A stretch of DNA of 6,323 nt from an uncultured Bacilli bacterium (GTDB lineage Bacteria > Bacillota_I > Bacilli_A > RFN20 > CAG-288). Positions within the stretch are counted from its first letter, which is position 1. Every line of letters begins with the position of its first letter. The position numbers and the translations under genes were made by a program. Positions 1 to 6,073 of this stretch are shown here, one piece after another. The notes under the pieces are model-generated. The model was not told the origin of the DNA. It saw only the letters and a list, made by a program, of their open reading frames with translations, and did not search any database. Location: assembly GCA_948525355.1 (NCBI GenBank), contig CAOSOP010000075.1, positions 1 to 6,323 on the forward strand, written 5' to 3'.

Positions 1-1
1 C

Positions 2-52
2 GGAGCCGTAGGAGGTGGGGGTGAGATTTATATAAATAGAGTATATTTATAA
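2..52 (+). CDS. Possible C-terminal tail of an upstream glycine-rich protein (partial)
   Basis: From base 2 the plus strand is open for 16 codons and ends at TAA (50-52). It reads as a glycine-rich run (GAVGGGGEIYINRVYL). The first 24 bases are much richer in G and C than the rest of the window, as glycine codons would require. Glycine-rich stretches ending in a short hydrophobic strand occur at the ends of some surface and tail proteins, but 16 codons cannot identify a family. The other plus frames close within 8 codons, and one minus-strand frame is also open, so this may not be coding. No family can be assigned. Confidence 0.2.
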   Translation, partial: GAVGGGGEIYINRVYL

Positions 53-107
53 ACTTATACTATGAAATTAATTATATTTACATTATAATATAGAGGTGGA
101 AAATAAT

Positions 108-203
108 ATGGATTATAAGGATAAGGTTAAATTTGGTTCGTTTATCAGTTTGGCAATACTTATATTGTTTATTATTATGACTATTATCGTTTTGAGGAGC
201 TGA
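108..203 (+). CDS. 31-residue single-span membrane micropeptide upstream of ruvA
   Basis: This short frame was found by reading the sequence. ATG at 108 follows a good ribosome binding site (AGAGGTGG, 92-99) at normal spacing, and the frame ends at TGA 201-203. The product begins with a charged, lysine-rich stretch (MDYKDKVKFG), followed by about 19 mostly Ile/Leu/Phe/Met residues (12-29) and ends in Arg-Ser. This pattern fits a single transmembrane helix with the N-terminus inside by the positive-inside rule. The stop lies one base before the ruvA ATG, and the ruvA ribosome binding site (GAGGAG) lies in its last codons, so the two are probably translationally coupled. I recognise no family and assign no function. 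It could be a small membrane protein or a leader peptide that gates ruvAB translation. No cysteine or catalytic residue is evident. Confidence 0.6.
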   Translation: MDYKDKVKFGSFISLAILILFIIMTIIVLRS

Positions 204-204
204 A

Positions 205-768
205 ATGTATTATTATCTTAGAGGAACAATTGCTTTACATGAAAAAAATAATATAGTAGTTGATTGTAATGGTATTGGATACTATGTCTATGTATCTCGA
301 CCAGATGATTTTCCTATAGGAGAATTAATGACTGTTTATACTTCAATGTATTTTAGAGAGGATGAACAGTATTTGGTTGGATTTAAAACTTTTGAAGAAA
401 AACAGGTTTTTAATAAATTACTTACAGTTAAGGGGGTTGGACCAAAGATTGCAGTTTCAGCGCTTGCAGGAGCTACGCCAGAACAATTAATTGATGCAAT
501 TGAGAAATCAAATGTTTTATTTTTAAAGAAACTACCAGGGATTGGTCCAAAGGCTGCTAACCAAATAGTTTTAGATTTGAGAGGAAAGTTGACTTATTCT
601 TCTGCAACACTAACAGGTGATAAAAATATGGATGATGCAATGGTTGGTCTTAGACAATTTGGTTTCACTGTTGCTGAGATTAATGCAGCTTTTACTAAAA
701 TTACGGAGAGAGGGTTAACTACTGAAGAATATGTTAGAAGAGGATTGGCCCTTTTAAATAGGAACTAG
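205..768 (+). CDS. ruvA: Holliday junction branch migration complex subunit RuvA
   Basis: RuvA binds four-way DNA junctions as a tetramer and loads RuvB rings, which drive branch migration in recombinational repair. The 187 residues are near the usual length (about 190-205). The N-terminal OB-fold (about 1-63) keeps the family pattern, including the acidic-pin pair Glu52-Asp53 in FREDEQ. Domain II carries two helix-hairpin-helix motifs, VKGVGPKIA (75-83) and LPGIGPKAANQ (110-120). After a short linker (about 131-140), the C-terminal RuvB-binding domain is DDAMVGLRQFGF and onward (143-187). The second hairpin reads GPKAANQ where many RuvAs have GKKTAER, a modest divergence. The start is supported by GAGGAG seven bases or so upstream and by the MxxxLRG opening. 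The gene sits between a micropeptide (1-base gap) and ruvB (2-base gap). No ruvC is visible, as expected in Bacillota, which generally use RecU as the resolvase. Confidence 0.97.
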   Translation: MYYYLRGTIALHEKNNIVVDCNGIGYYVYVSRPDDFPIGELMTVYTSMYFREDEQYLVGFKTFEEKQVFNKLLTVKGVGPKIAVSALAGATPEQLIDAIEKSNVLFLKKLPGIGPKAANQIVLDLRGKLTYSSATLTGDKNMDDAMVGLRQFGFTVAEINAAFTKITERGLTTEEYVRRGLALLNRN

Positions 769-770
769 AT

Positions 771-1841
771 ATGAAAAAAACATTTAGCAAAGAAAATAAT
801 GCACAAATTGCTGAGGAAATAATTAACTCTATATCTGAAGAACAGGATAGAGAAGATGAAGTTACTTTAAGACCTCAAATGCTTGAAGAATACATAGGGC
901 AAACAAATCTTAAGAAAATGCTTAATATTTATATTGGTGCTGCTAAGGAAAGAAATGAAGCTTTAGACCATGTTATTTTTTATGGACCGCCAGGATTAGG
1001 TAAAACCACATTGGCACATGTCATAGCTAATGAATTAGGAACGCACATTAAAACAATTAATGGTCCAAGTTTAACTAGGACAGGTGATTTAGCTGCTATT
1101 TTATCTTCTATTGAGGCTGGCGATGTTATTTTTATCGATGAGATTCATCGTATCCCACGAACTGTGGAAGAAGTTTTATATGGTGCTATGGAAGACTTTA
1201 CTTTAGAAATGGTTGTAGGAAAAGATGAATCGGCAAGATCATTATCGGTTCCACTTCCTCCTTTCACTCTCATTGGTGCGACAACTATTGTTGGTAAACT
1301 TTCAAGCCCACTGCGTGATAGATTTGGAATAATTGAAAGGCTTAACTATTATGATCAGGATGAATTATCTGCTATTGTTATGAGAACATCTAAGGTATTT
1401 AATTTTCCAATAACTGAAGAAGCAACAAAAATGTTAGCATGCCGCGGACGTGGAACGCCTCGTATTGTTAATAGAATTTTCCGCCGCGTTAGAGATTTTG
1501 CTTCATACGAAAAAGTAAAGATTATCGATGAAGAAATTGCTTCTGTTGCTTTATCTATGCTTCATATCGATGAATATGGACTTGATGATGTTGATAGAAA
1601 ATATCTTAATGCTTTAATTGAAAGATTTGAAGGCCATCCAGCTGGTTTAAAGTCAATTGCAAGTTCTATTGGCGAAGAAGAAAAGAACTTGGAAGATGTT
1701 TATGAACCATACCTTGTTCAATCTGGATTTATTAACAAGACAAGTCGAGGAAGAGTTGCCACACGAAAAGCATATCAACATATGGGATATGTTTATCCAG
1801 AAGAAGATGAAAAAAGAGTTGTTAAAATAAGTGATTATTAA
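771..1841 (+). CDS. ruvB: Holliday junction branch migration ATPase RuvB
   Basis: RuvB is the AAA+ hexameric motor that pumps DNA through RuvA-bound junctions. At 356 residues it has normal length. The N-terminal lead-in reaches LRPQMLEEYIGQ (33-44). Walker A is GPPGLGKTT (72-80), Walker B is VIFIDEIH (119-126), and sensor 1 is GATT (169-172). The arginine-finger segment is SSPLRDRFGI (178-187) and the sensor 2 segment is RGTPRIVNR (227-235). The C-terminal winged-helix DNA-binding domain covers roughly 268-345 and includes SRGRVAT (325-331). The loop LEMVVGKDESARSL (145-158) matches the beta-hairpin that contacts RuvA. The start codon lies 2 bases after the ruvA stop, with AGGA (760-763) as ribosome binding site, so the two are co-translated. 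The stop TAA (1839-1841) overlaps the convergent S66 peptidase stop by four bases, leaving no room for a terminator between the genes. Confidence 0.98.
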   Translation: MKKTFSKENNAQIAEEIINSISEEQDREDEVTLRPQMLEEYIGQTNLKKMLNIYIGAAKERNEALDHVIFYGPPGLGKTTLAHVIANELGTHIKTINGPSLTRTGDLAAILSSIEAGDVIFIDEIHRIPRTVEEVLYGAMEDFTLEMVVGKDESARSLSVPLPPFTLIGATTIVGKLSSPLRDRFGIIERLNYYDQDELSAIVMRTSKVFNFPITEEATKMLACRGRGTPRIVNRIFRRVRDFASYEKVKIIDEEIASVALSMLHIDEYGLDDVDRKYLNALIERFEGHPAGLKSIASSIGEEEKNLEDVYEPYLVQSGFINKTSRGRVATRKAYQHMGYVYPEEDEKRVVKISDY

Positions 1842-2824
1842 TCAAAATAGCTTATTAATATATTGTCATTATCAAGTTTTATGGTTGCCATTGCTCCACA
1901 CCTAAGAGGAATGGTAGGTTTTAAGTGACCAATATCACAATCTAAAAGAATAGGAACATTAAACTCCTTAAGCATATCTATTGTTGTATCTGCATAGTTT
2001 TGTCCAAAAAAGTCTTCGTTTATGTGAAGTGGTCTACCGATGATAAAACCTTTTATATATTGAAACCATCCGCTTTCTTTAAGTTGAAAAAGAGCACGAC
2101 GATATGCAATTACATTTAAATCACATGCTTCAAGGAAAAAAATTATCCCCTCTTTTTTATGTCTTTCAATGTATTCTTTTGTCTTGTCAAATCTTGTTCC
2201 GCATAAAGTTATCAAGCAATCTAAACAGCCACCTATTAAACGACCATTGAATTCTTTGGTGTAATTAAACGCTTTGATTTCTTTTTTTGTATCAAGCTTA
2301 ATTGGTGATAAATCATGAGAATCAGCACTTAGTGATTGGTACATTTGATAGCCCGCAAAGTCCTTTTTCCCTAAGAGCATTCTTAAAACTTCATCAGCTT
2401 CTTGGTCGTAAAATGAAGGAAAACAAGCACCATAGATTGTTTCTAAGTCATTAAATGTTGTTAAGGTGTAAGTTAAGTTAGTGTTGTCTGAATATCCTAC
2501 AAACCATTTTGCCTCAGCTTCTTTAATTTTTTTAAAGTCTATGTGCGGAAGAATCTCAACCATTGTTTCTCCACCACCAACTGACCAAATAACTGATGCA
2601 TCAGATAAATATGCTTTCATAAATTCATCAGCTCTTTTTTTGGCAGTATTAGAAGCAACTATTCCTTCACTTTTTTTGCAGTTTTCACCAACTACTATTC
2701 TATAGTCTTTTGATAGTTTATCGATAGATACTTTCATTCTTTCATCATATGGATATATTGTGCATCCAAATGATGGGGCGACAAGACTTATCGTGTCGTT
2801 TCTTTTTAAATACTTTGGTTTCAT
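1838..2824 (-). CDS. S66 family serine peptidase (MccF / LD-carboxypeptidase type)
   Basis: S66 peptidases are Ser-Glu-His hydrolases. LdcA trims the terminal D-Ala of cytoplasmic muropeptides during peptidoglycan recycling, and MccF cleaves peptide-nucleotide antibiotics of the microcin C type. All catalytic landmarks are visible in the 328 residues: the nucleophile elbow FVGYSDNTN with Ser112, the Glu in FFLEACD (Glu232), and the His in DIGHLKPTIPLR (His300). Other family hallmarks are the N-terminal VAPSFG (15-20), WSVGGGETM (80-88) and GRLIGGCLDCL (194-204). The length and the GYSDNTNLTYTLTT segment look closer to MccF-like proteins of Bacillota than to E. coli LdcA, so the substrate is open. 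There is no signal peptide, which implies a cytoplasmic enzyme. ATG is at 2822-2824 with AGGAG (2832-2836) seven bases ahead. It lies downstream of rpsO on the same strand but beyond a terminator, so it probably has its own promoter. Confidence 0.92.
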   Translation of the reverse strand: MKPKYLKRNDTISLVAPSFGCTIYPYDERMKVSIDKLSKDYRIVVGENCKKSEGIVASNTAKKRADEFMKAYLSDASVIWSVGGGETMVEILPHIDFKKIKEAEAKWFVGYSDNTNLTYTLTTFNDLETIYGACFPSFYDQEADEVLRMLLGKKDFAGYQMYQSLSADSHDLSPIKLDTKKEIKAFNYTKEFNGRLIGGCLDCLITLCGTRFDKTKEYIERHKKEGIIFFLEACDLNVIAYRRALFQLKESGWFQYIKGFIIGRPLHINEDFFGQNYADTTIDMLKEFNVPILLDCDIGHLKPTIPLRCGAMATIKLDNDNILISYFD

Positions 2825-2858
2825 TTTTTAGCTCCTAAGATAATTATCATTTATTTTT

Positions 2859-2887
2859 AGTTTATTTGCAATAGTTGACATTAGCAA
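2859..2887 (-). promoter_or_regulatory. Candidate promoter of the S66 peptidase gene
   Basis: On the minus strand, TTGCTA (2882-2887) and TAAACT (2859-2864) are separated by 17 bases. A start near 2852 would leave a leader of about 28 bases that includes the AGGAG site. The boxes are imperfect, and in such AT-rich DNA similar matches arise by chance. A competing pair, TTGCAA and GATAAT (2843-2871), would start transcription inside the ribosome binding site and is less likely. Confidence 0.3.
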
Positions 2888-2890
2888 ATA
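2863..2890. promoter_or_regulatory. Inverted repeat over the candidate S66 gene promoter
   Basis: The arms TATTTGC (2863-2869) and GCAAATA (2884-2890) are perfect 7-base complements separated by 14 bases. Arm centres are 21 bases apart, about two DNA turns. The arms overlap both boxes of the candidate promoter, so this could be an operator. The regulator is unknown and AT-rich chance symmetry is possible. Confidence 0.3.
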
Positions 2891-2904
2891 TTGTCGAAAA
2901 GTTT

Positions 2905-2940
2905 ATAATAAATAAAAATGGCACTATTAATAGTGCCATT
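2905..2940 (-). terminator. Intrinsic terminator of rpsO
   Basis: Bases 2917-2940 form a perfect palindrome: a 10-base-pair stem (AATGGCACTA with its complement) around a TTAA loop. On the minus strand it is followed directly by a T-rich run (TTTATTTATT), while on the plus strand it is followed by ATTAGTTACTT with no T tract. It therefore acts as a Rho-independent terminator for rpsO, 19 bases after its stop, and separates rpsO from the S66 gene. Confidence 0.85.
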
Positions 2941-2959
2941 AGTTACTTAATAAAATAAA

Positions 2960-3229
2960 TTATCTACGTATACCAAGTTTCTTAATTAAATTAAGATAGG
3001 CTTCATGATCTTTCTTATCAATGTAATTGAGGAAACGTCTACGACGACCAACTAAGATCATAAGTCCACGTTTGGCAGATTCATCGTGAATGTTTTTCTT
3101 ACGATGTGCGGTTAAATTATTGATTCTTTCTGTTAAGATAGCAACTTGTACTTCTGCAGAACCAGTGTTCTTTTCACTGTTACCATAGGCTTTAACCAAT
3201 TCGGCCTTTTTTTCTTTTGTGATGTTCAT
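2960..3229 (-). CDS. rpsO: 30S ribosomal protein S15
   Basis: S15 is a primary binder of 16S rRNA in the platform of the small subunit and contributes to bridge contacts with the 50S subunit. The 89-residue product has exactly the family's usual length. Hallmarks are NTGSAEVQVAILTERINNLT (21-40), RGLMILVGRRRRFLNYI (54-70) and the C-terminal LIKKLGIRR. I chose the ATG at 3227-3229 because it gives the standard MNITKEKK start and follows GGAGAGAGG. The same frame is open upstream to an ATG at 3332-3334, but that extension would overlap the promoter. One oddity is in the rRNA-recognition stretch: the usual DHHSRRG reads DESAKRG (49-55), with His42 and Asp49 kept but the usual Ser replaced by Ala52. 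It is expressed from its own promoter and ended by a strong hairpin. Confidence 0.97.
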   Translation of the reverse strand: MNITKEKKAELVKAYGNSEKNTGSAEVQVAILTERINNLTAHRKKNIHDESAKRGLMILVGRRRRFLNYIDKKDHEAYLNLIKKLGIRR

Positions 3230-3254
3230 CAACCTCTCTCCTTTTTCTTTTATT

Positions 3255-3277
3255 ATCTCCGAGTCATAATCGAGGAT
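3255..3277 (-). promoter_or_regulatory. Candidate hairpin in the rpsO leader
   Basis: The predicted rpsO leader (about 70 bases) can fold ATCCTCGA (3270-3277) onto TCGGAGAT (3255-3262) around a 7-base loop, with one C-A mismatch and a U-G pair stacked on a C-G pair. S15 represses its own mRNA in several bacteria by recognising a G-U/G-C element like that in 16S rRNA, so this is a possible autoregulatory site. It is not one of the described leader classes as far as I can tell by eye, and may be a chance fold. Confidence 0.3.
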
Positions 3278-3305
3278 TTTATTGACCAAGAGAAATAACG
3301 TTAAA

Positions 3306-3334
3306 ATTATAATTTGAAAACTCGATAAAGTCAA
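3306..3334 (-). promoter_or_regulatory. rpsO: Sigma-A type promoter of rpsO
   Basis: On the minus strand, TTGACT (3329-3334) and a perfect TATAAT (3306-3311) are spaced by exactly 17 bases. Transcription would start near 3299, about 70 bases before the rpsO ATG. The A/T-rich DNA behind the -35 box could act as an UP element. This strength suits a ribosomal protein gene. Confidence 0.87.
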
Positions 3335-3498
3335 GGTTTATTTAGTAGTGAATATCAATTTTTAAGTTGTATATTACATATTTATAATTTTTTTAACTAT
3401 ATACTTATCGAACCGTTTTTATTCAAATTGTTTATATGTTAAATGTTAAATTATTTTCTCGTTGCATAAATTTATTGTGTAAATAAATTATTTTATTA

Positions 3499-3527
3499 TT
3501 GACATGTAACAAAAAACTTATTAAAAT
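3499..3527 (+). promoter_or_regulatory. Sigma-A type promoter of the feo operon
   Basis: A perfect TTGACA (3499-3504) and TAAAAT (3522-3527) are spaced by 17 bases. The predicted start is about 3534, giving a leader of some 36 bases before feoA. The start coincides with the left edge of a palindrome, so the promoter is likely repressible. It faces away from the rpsO promoter. Confidence 0.85.
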
Positions 3528-3530
3528 CAT

Positions 3531-3560
3531 ATTTGTTAGTGTAGACTAACATTTGTTAAT
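3531..3560 (+). promoter_or_regulatory. Probable metal-repressor operator of the feo operon (three half-sites)
   Basis: TGTTAGT (3534-3540) and ACTAACA (3545-3551) are perfect 7-base inverted arms around GTAG. A third half-site, TGTTAAT (3554-3560), repeats the first in direct orientation exactly 20 bases on, as part of ATTTGTTARt. The block lies between the -10 box and the ribosome binding site, a standard place for a repressor. The GTTAG/CTAAC arms resemble DtxR-family (iron or manganese) operators, though the spacing differs from the classical 19-base site. That assignment is inference. As RNA, the same bases could form a hairpin at the 5' end of the transcript that protects it. Confidence 0.5.
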
Positions 3561-3569
3561 GGAGGTTTT

Positions 3570-3803
3570 ATGAAAAAAACTTTGGATAAATTCAAAATCG
3601 GCGAGAGCGGTGTAATTATAATCGTATCTGGAGAAGGAAGATTCCGTCGAAGACTTTTCGATATGGGTGTAACCCCAGGTGCTGAAGTATTACTCCAAAA
3701 GCGAGCTCCATTAGGTGATCCTATACAAATATATCTTAGAGGATATGAATTAACACTTCGAAAGGAAGAAGCTAAGATGATTGAATTGGAGGTTAAAGAA
3801 TGA
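3570..3803 (+). CDS. feoA: Ferrous iron transport protein FeoA
   Basis: FeoA is a small cytoplasmic SH3-like protein that supports FeoB-mediated Fe(II) import, apparently by binding FeoB. The 77-residue length is typical. Family marks are RRRLFDMGVTPGAEV (26-40), APLGDPIQIYLRGYELTLRKEEA (46-68) and a short C-terminal strand ending at IELEV. ATG at 3570 is preceded by GGAGG (3561-3565) with a slightly short 4-base gap. The stop overlaps the feoB start in ATGA (3800-3803), so the two are translationally coupled. It is first in the operon behind the palindrome-bearing promoter. It is a stand-alone FeoA, not fused to FeoB. Confidence 0.96.
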   Translation: MKKTLDKFKIGESGVIIIVSGEGRFRRRLFDMGVTPGAEVLLQKRAPLGDPIQIYLRGYELTLRKEEAKMIELEVKE

Positions 3804-6073
3804 AAACTATAGCATTAGCAGGAAACCCTAATTCTGGAAAGACAACATTATTTAATGCAGTTACAGGAAGTACTGCTCATGTTGGTAACTGGCCAGGTGT
3901 TACTGTTGATAAAAAAACAGGTTTATATAAAAAGGAAGAAGAGCCGATAACTTTGGTTGACCTTCCTGGCATATATTCTCTTTCTCCTTATACTGATGAG
4001 GAAGTAATTTCACGTAATTTTTTACTTGAAGAAAAGCCGGATTGTATAATAAATATTGTCGATGTAACAAATTTAGAGAGAAACCTATATTTAACTTTGC
4101 AGTTGATGGAAATTGATATACCGATTGTTTGTGCATTAAATATGAGTGATGTATTGGCTAAAGAGGGTAAAGAATTTGATTTAAAAAAACTAGAAGAAAT
4201 ATTGAACATTCCTGTTGTTATGGTGTCTGCATTAAAGGAAAACAATATTGAGGAATTGATGCATCGAGCATATCAGGCATGTCAAAGCAAAAGAAAAGCT
4301 AGGTCCTGCTTGAAAGGAACCTCTATTTCGCATCTTATTGGTGATGTTACAATTGCATTTGAAGCGTTAAAAGTAGATTATCCATTGTTTCATGCGATAA
4401 AACTTATTGAAAATGATGAATTAGAACTCAAAGATCATAGCAATTTAGTGTCGATAATAGATAATTTTAAAATGACATTTAATGATAATGTTTTGGGCAA
4501 TGATTTAGAAGCTGTAATAGCGGATGAAAGATATAAATATATTACATCGTTTTCTAAAAAATTAATAATTGCCCAAAAGAAAGAAGAGAATACTGAGTTT
4601 TTAAATAGTACTATTAAAACTAAGTCAGATAAAGTTGATAAGGTCTTAACACATAAGTTTTTCGGAATACCTATATTTATAGCAATATTATTTGTAATAT
4701 TCCATTTAACTTTTTCTGAGGATTTATTCTTTTTAAACGCTTTGGGATTAGTTGATATCACTAGTTTTGCAGGCACTCCGTACGAAGGATTATTTGCTAA
4801 TGGAGGGATTTCATCAATTGGAGTTATATTCACTAACCTATTTAATAATACATTTGATTTAATAACGTCTTCTATAGCTAATGGAATGAATTCGGCAAAT
4901 GTGAATCCAGTAGTTACAGGACTTGTATGTGATGGAATTATAACTGGAGTTTTTTCTGTGTTTGGTTTCTTGCCACAAATTCTGCTATTATTCCTATGCT
5001 TTTCTATTTTGGAGGATAGCGGATATATGGCTAGAGTTGCATTTATTCTTGATAGAATAATGCAAAAATTCGGTGTCACTGGAAGAGCCTTTTTGCCCAT
5101 GATTATGGGCTTTGGATGCTCAATACCTGCAATGATTAATACTAGAACACTAGCTGATGACAAAGAAAAAATTGCGACAATAAGAGTTATTCCATTCTTC
5201 TCCTGCGGTGCTAAATTGCCAATTTTATCAGCTGTTAGTGGTGCACTAGTTAGTAAATGGGGCATAGGAAATGCCGATTTAATTACATTGCTATTCTATG
5301 CAGTTGGTATGATTACTGCAATGATTTCCTTGATTATTCTTCGCTCATCAACCCTTAAAGGAGAAAAGCAACCTTTCATGATGGAACTGCCTAATTATCA
5401 TATGCCTAGGTTTAAGTCACTAATGCTTCATTTATGGGATAAAGCAAAGCATTTCATTAAGAAAGCATGCACAATTATCTTGTTATCAAATGTCATTGTT
5501 TGGGTCTTAATACATTTTTCTCCAACATGGACTTATTTAGAAGATGCAATGATAAATGAATCCATACTTGCAGTTTTATCAAAAATGGTACAGCCATTAT
5601 TCACTCCTCTCGGCTTTGGTTCACAACTTAAAGGATTCGGATGGGTATTTGTATCTGCAAGTATCGCTGGTTTAATTGCAAAAGAGAATATTGTTGGATT
5701 GTTTGCGGTCTTAGCGGCTGTAATTTCTAGTGCCGATCCTGATTTAATGAGTGATATTGGTTCAGTTGGTGTTTTAATAGAGAATACTGGCGCGACTTTC
5801 CCAGCTTTGTTTGCATTTATAATGTTTAATATGACAACTATACCGTGCTTTGCAGCGTGCGCTACTGCACGTGGAGAATTGAAGAAGGGAACATTCAAAT
5901 GGACGATTCTATTCTGGTTAGTTACTTCGTATATTGTCGGAACAATTTGCTTTGTGTCTTTAACAGTCCTTTGGACCATTCCAATTTTCATAGCAGTTAT
6001 TGCAGCAGTTCTTGTACTGTTATACTTATATAGAATTGATAAAATAAGTTTTAGAAAAAAGGAAAGCAAATGA
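3800..6073 (+). CDS. feoB: Ferrous iron transporter FeoB (GTPase-permease)
   Basis: FeoB imports Fe(II) across the cytoplasmic membrane. The 757 residues match full-length FeoB. The N-terminal G domain shows G1 GNPNSGKT (8-15), G2 Thr35 in PGVTV, G3 DLPG (54-57), G4 NMSD (114-117) and G5 SAL (143-145). A helical GDI-type linker follows (about 170-270), then a polytopic membrane domain from about 286. Its Gate motifs include GFLPQILLLFLCFSILEDSGYMAR (389-412), GFGCSIPAM with Cys440 and PFFSCGAKLPI with Cys469. The second half has AKENIVG (627-633) and NMTTIPCFAACATARGE (677-693). The ELPNYHMP element (529-536) is also typical. The C-terminus ends in an extra hydrophobic span (about 725-744) and a basic tail. 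The start has GGAGG at 3788-3792 and overlaps feoA. The stop overlaps the next gene by ATGA. No FeoC is present, as is common in Gram-positive bacteria. Confidence 0.98.
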   Translation: MKTIALAGNPNSGKTTLFNAVTGSTAHVGNWPGVTVDKKTGLYKKEEEPITLVDLPGIYSLSPYTDEEVISRNFLLEEKPDCIINIVDVTNLERNLYLTLQLMEIDIPIVCALNMSDVLAKEGKEFDLKKLEEILNIPVVMVSALKENNIEELMHRAYQACQSKRKARSCLKGTSISHLIGDVTIAFEALKVDYPLFHAIKLIENDELELKDHSNLVSIIDNFKMTFNDNVLGNDLEAVIADERYKYITSFSKKLIIAQKKEENTEFLNSTIKTKSDKVDKVLTHKFFGIPIFIAILFVIFHLTFSEDLFFLNALGLVDITSFAGTPYEGLFANGGISSIGVIFTNLFNNTFDLITSSIANGMNSANVNPVVTGLVCDGIITGVFSVFGFLPQILLLFLCFSILEDSGYMARVAFILDRIMQKFGVTGRAFLPMIMGFGCSIPAMINTRTLADDKEKIATIRVIPFFSCGAKLPILSAVSGALVSKWGIGNADLITLLFYAVGMITAMISLIILRSSTLKGEKQPFMMELPNYHMPRFKSLMLHLWDKAKHFIKKACTIILLSNVIVWVLIHFSPTWTYLEDAMINESILAVLSKMVQPLFTPLGFGSQLKGFGWVFVSASIAGLIAKENIVGLFAVLAAVISSADPDLMSDIGSVGVLIENTGATFPALFAFIMFNMTTIPCFAACATARGELKKGTFKWTILFWLVTSYIVGTICFVSLTVLWTIPIFIAVIAAVLVLLYLYRIDKISFRKKESK

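Noticed and set aside
40..61. Short inverted repeat AGTATA/TATACT
   Set aside because: Only six A/T-rich pairs with a 9-base loop and no T tract; expected by chance in this composition.
84..89. Perfect TATAAT as promoter of the micropeptide-ruvAB cluster
   Set aside because: Transcription would start near 96, inside the ribosome binding site at 92-99, and there is no good -35 box 17 bases upstream.
108..125. Resemblance of MDYKDK to an epitope tag
   Set aside because: The acidic run of the real tag is absent and the context is a natural ribosome binding site and membrane peptide.
2481..2705. Plus-strand frame inside the S66 gene
   Set aside because: Antisense shadow of the peptidase gene with no recognisable product.
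2839..2848. GATAATTATC palindrome as a Fur or PerR box
   Set aside because: It matches only part of the 7-1-7 consensus and such A/T palindromes are common here.
2919..2951. Ten-codon plus-strand frame over the terminator
   Set aside because: No ribosome binding site; it is a by-product of the terminator palindrome.
3230..3334. N-terminal extension of S15 to an upstream ATG
   Set aside because: It would overlap the rpsO promoter, lacks a ribosome binding site and gives a non-family hydrophobic leader; the ATG at 3227-3229 gives the standard 89 residues.
3436..3486. Sixteen-codon plus-strand frame in the rpsO-feoA gap
   Set aside because: No ribosome binding site and a generic AT-rich composition.
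4435..5265. Long minus-strand open frame inside feoB
   Set aside because: Shadow of the feoB coding frame; no family motifs and no ribosome binding site, while feoB is unmistakable on the other strand.
5533..6069. Minus-strand open frame opposite the feoB C-terminus
   Set aside because: Shadow frame. Its composition merely mirrors the membrane segments of feoB.
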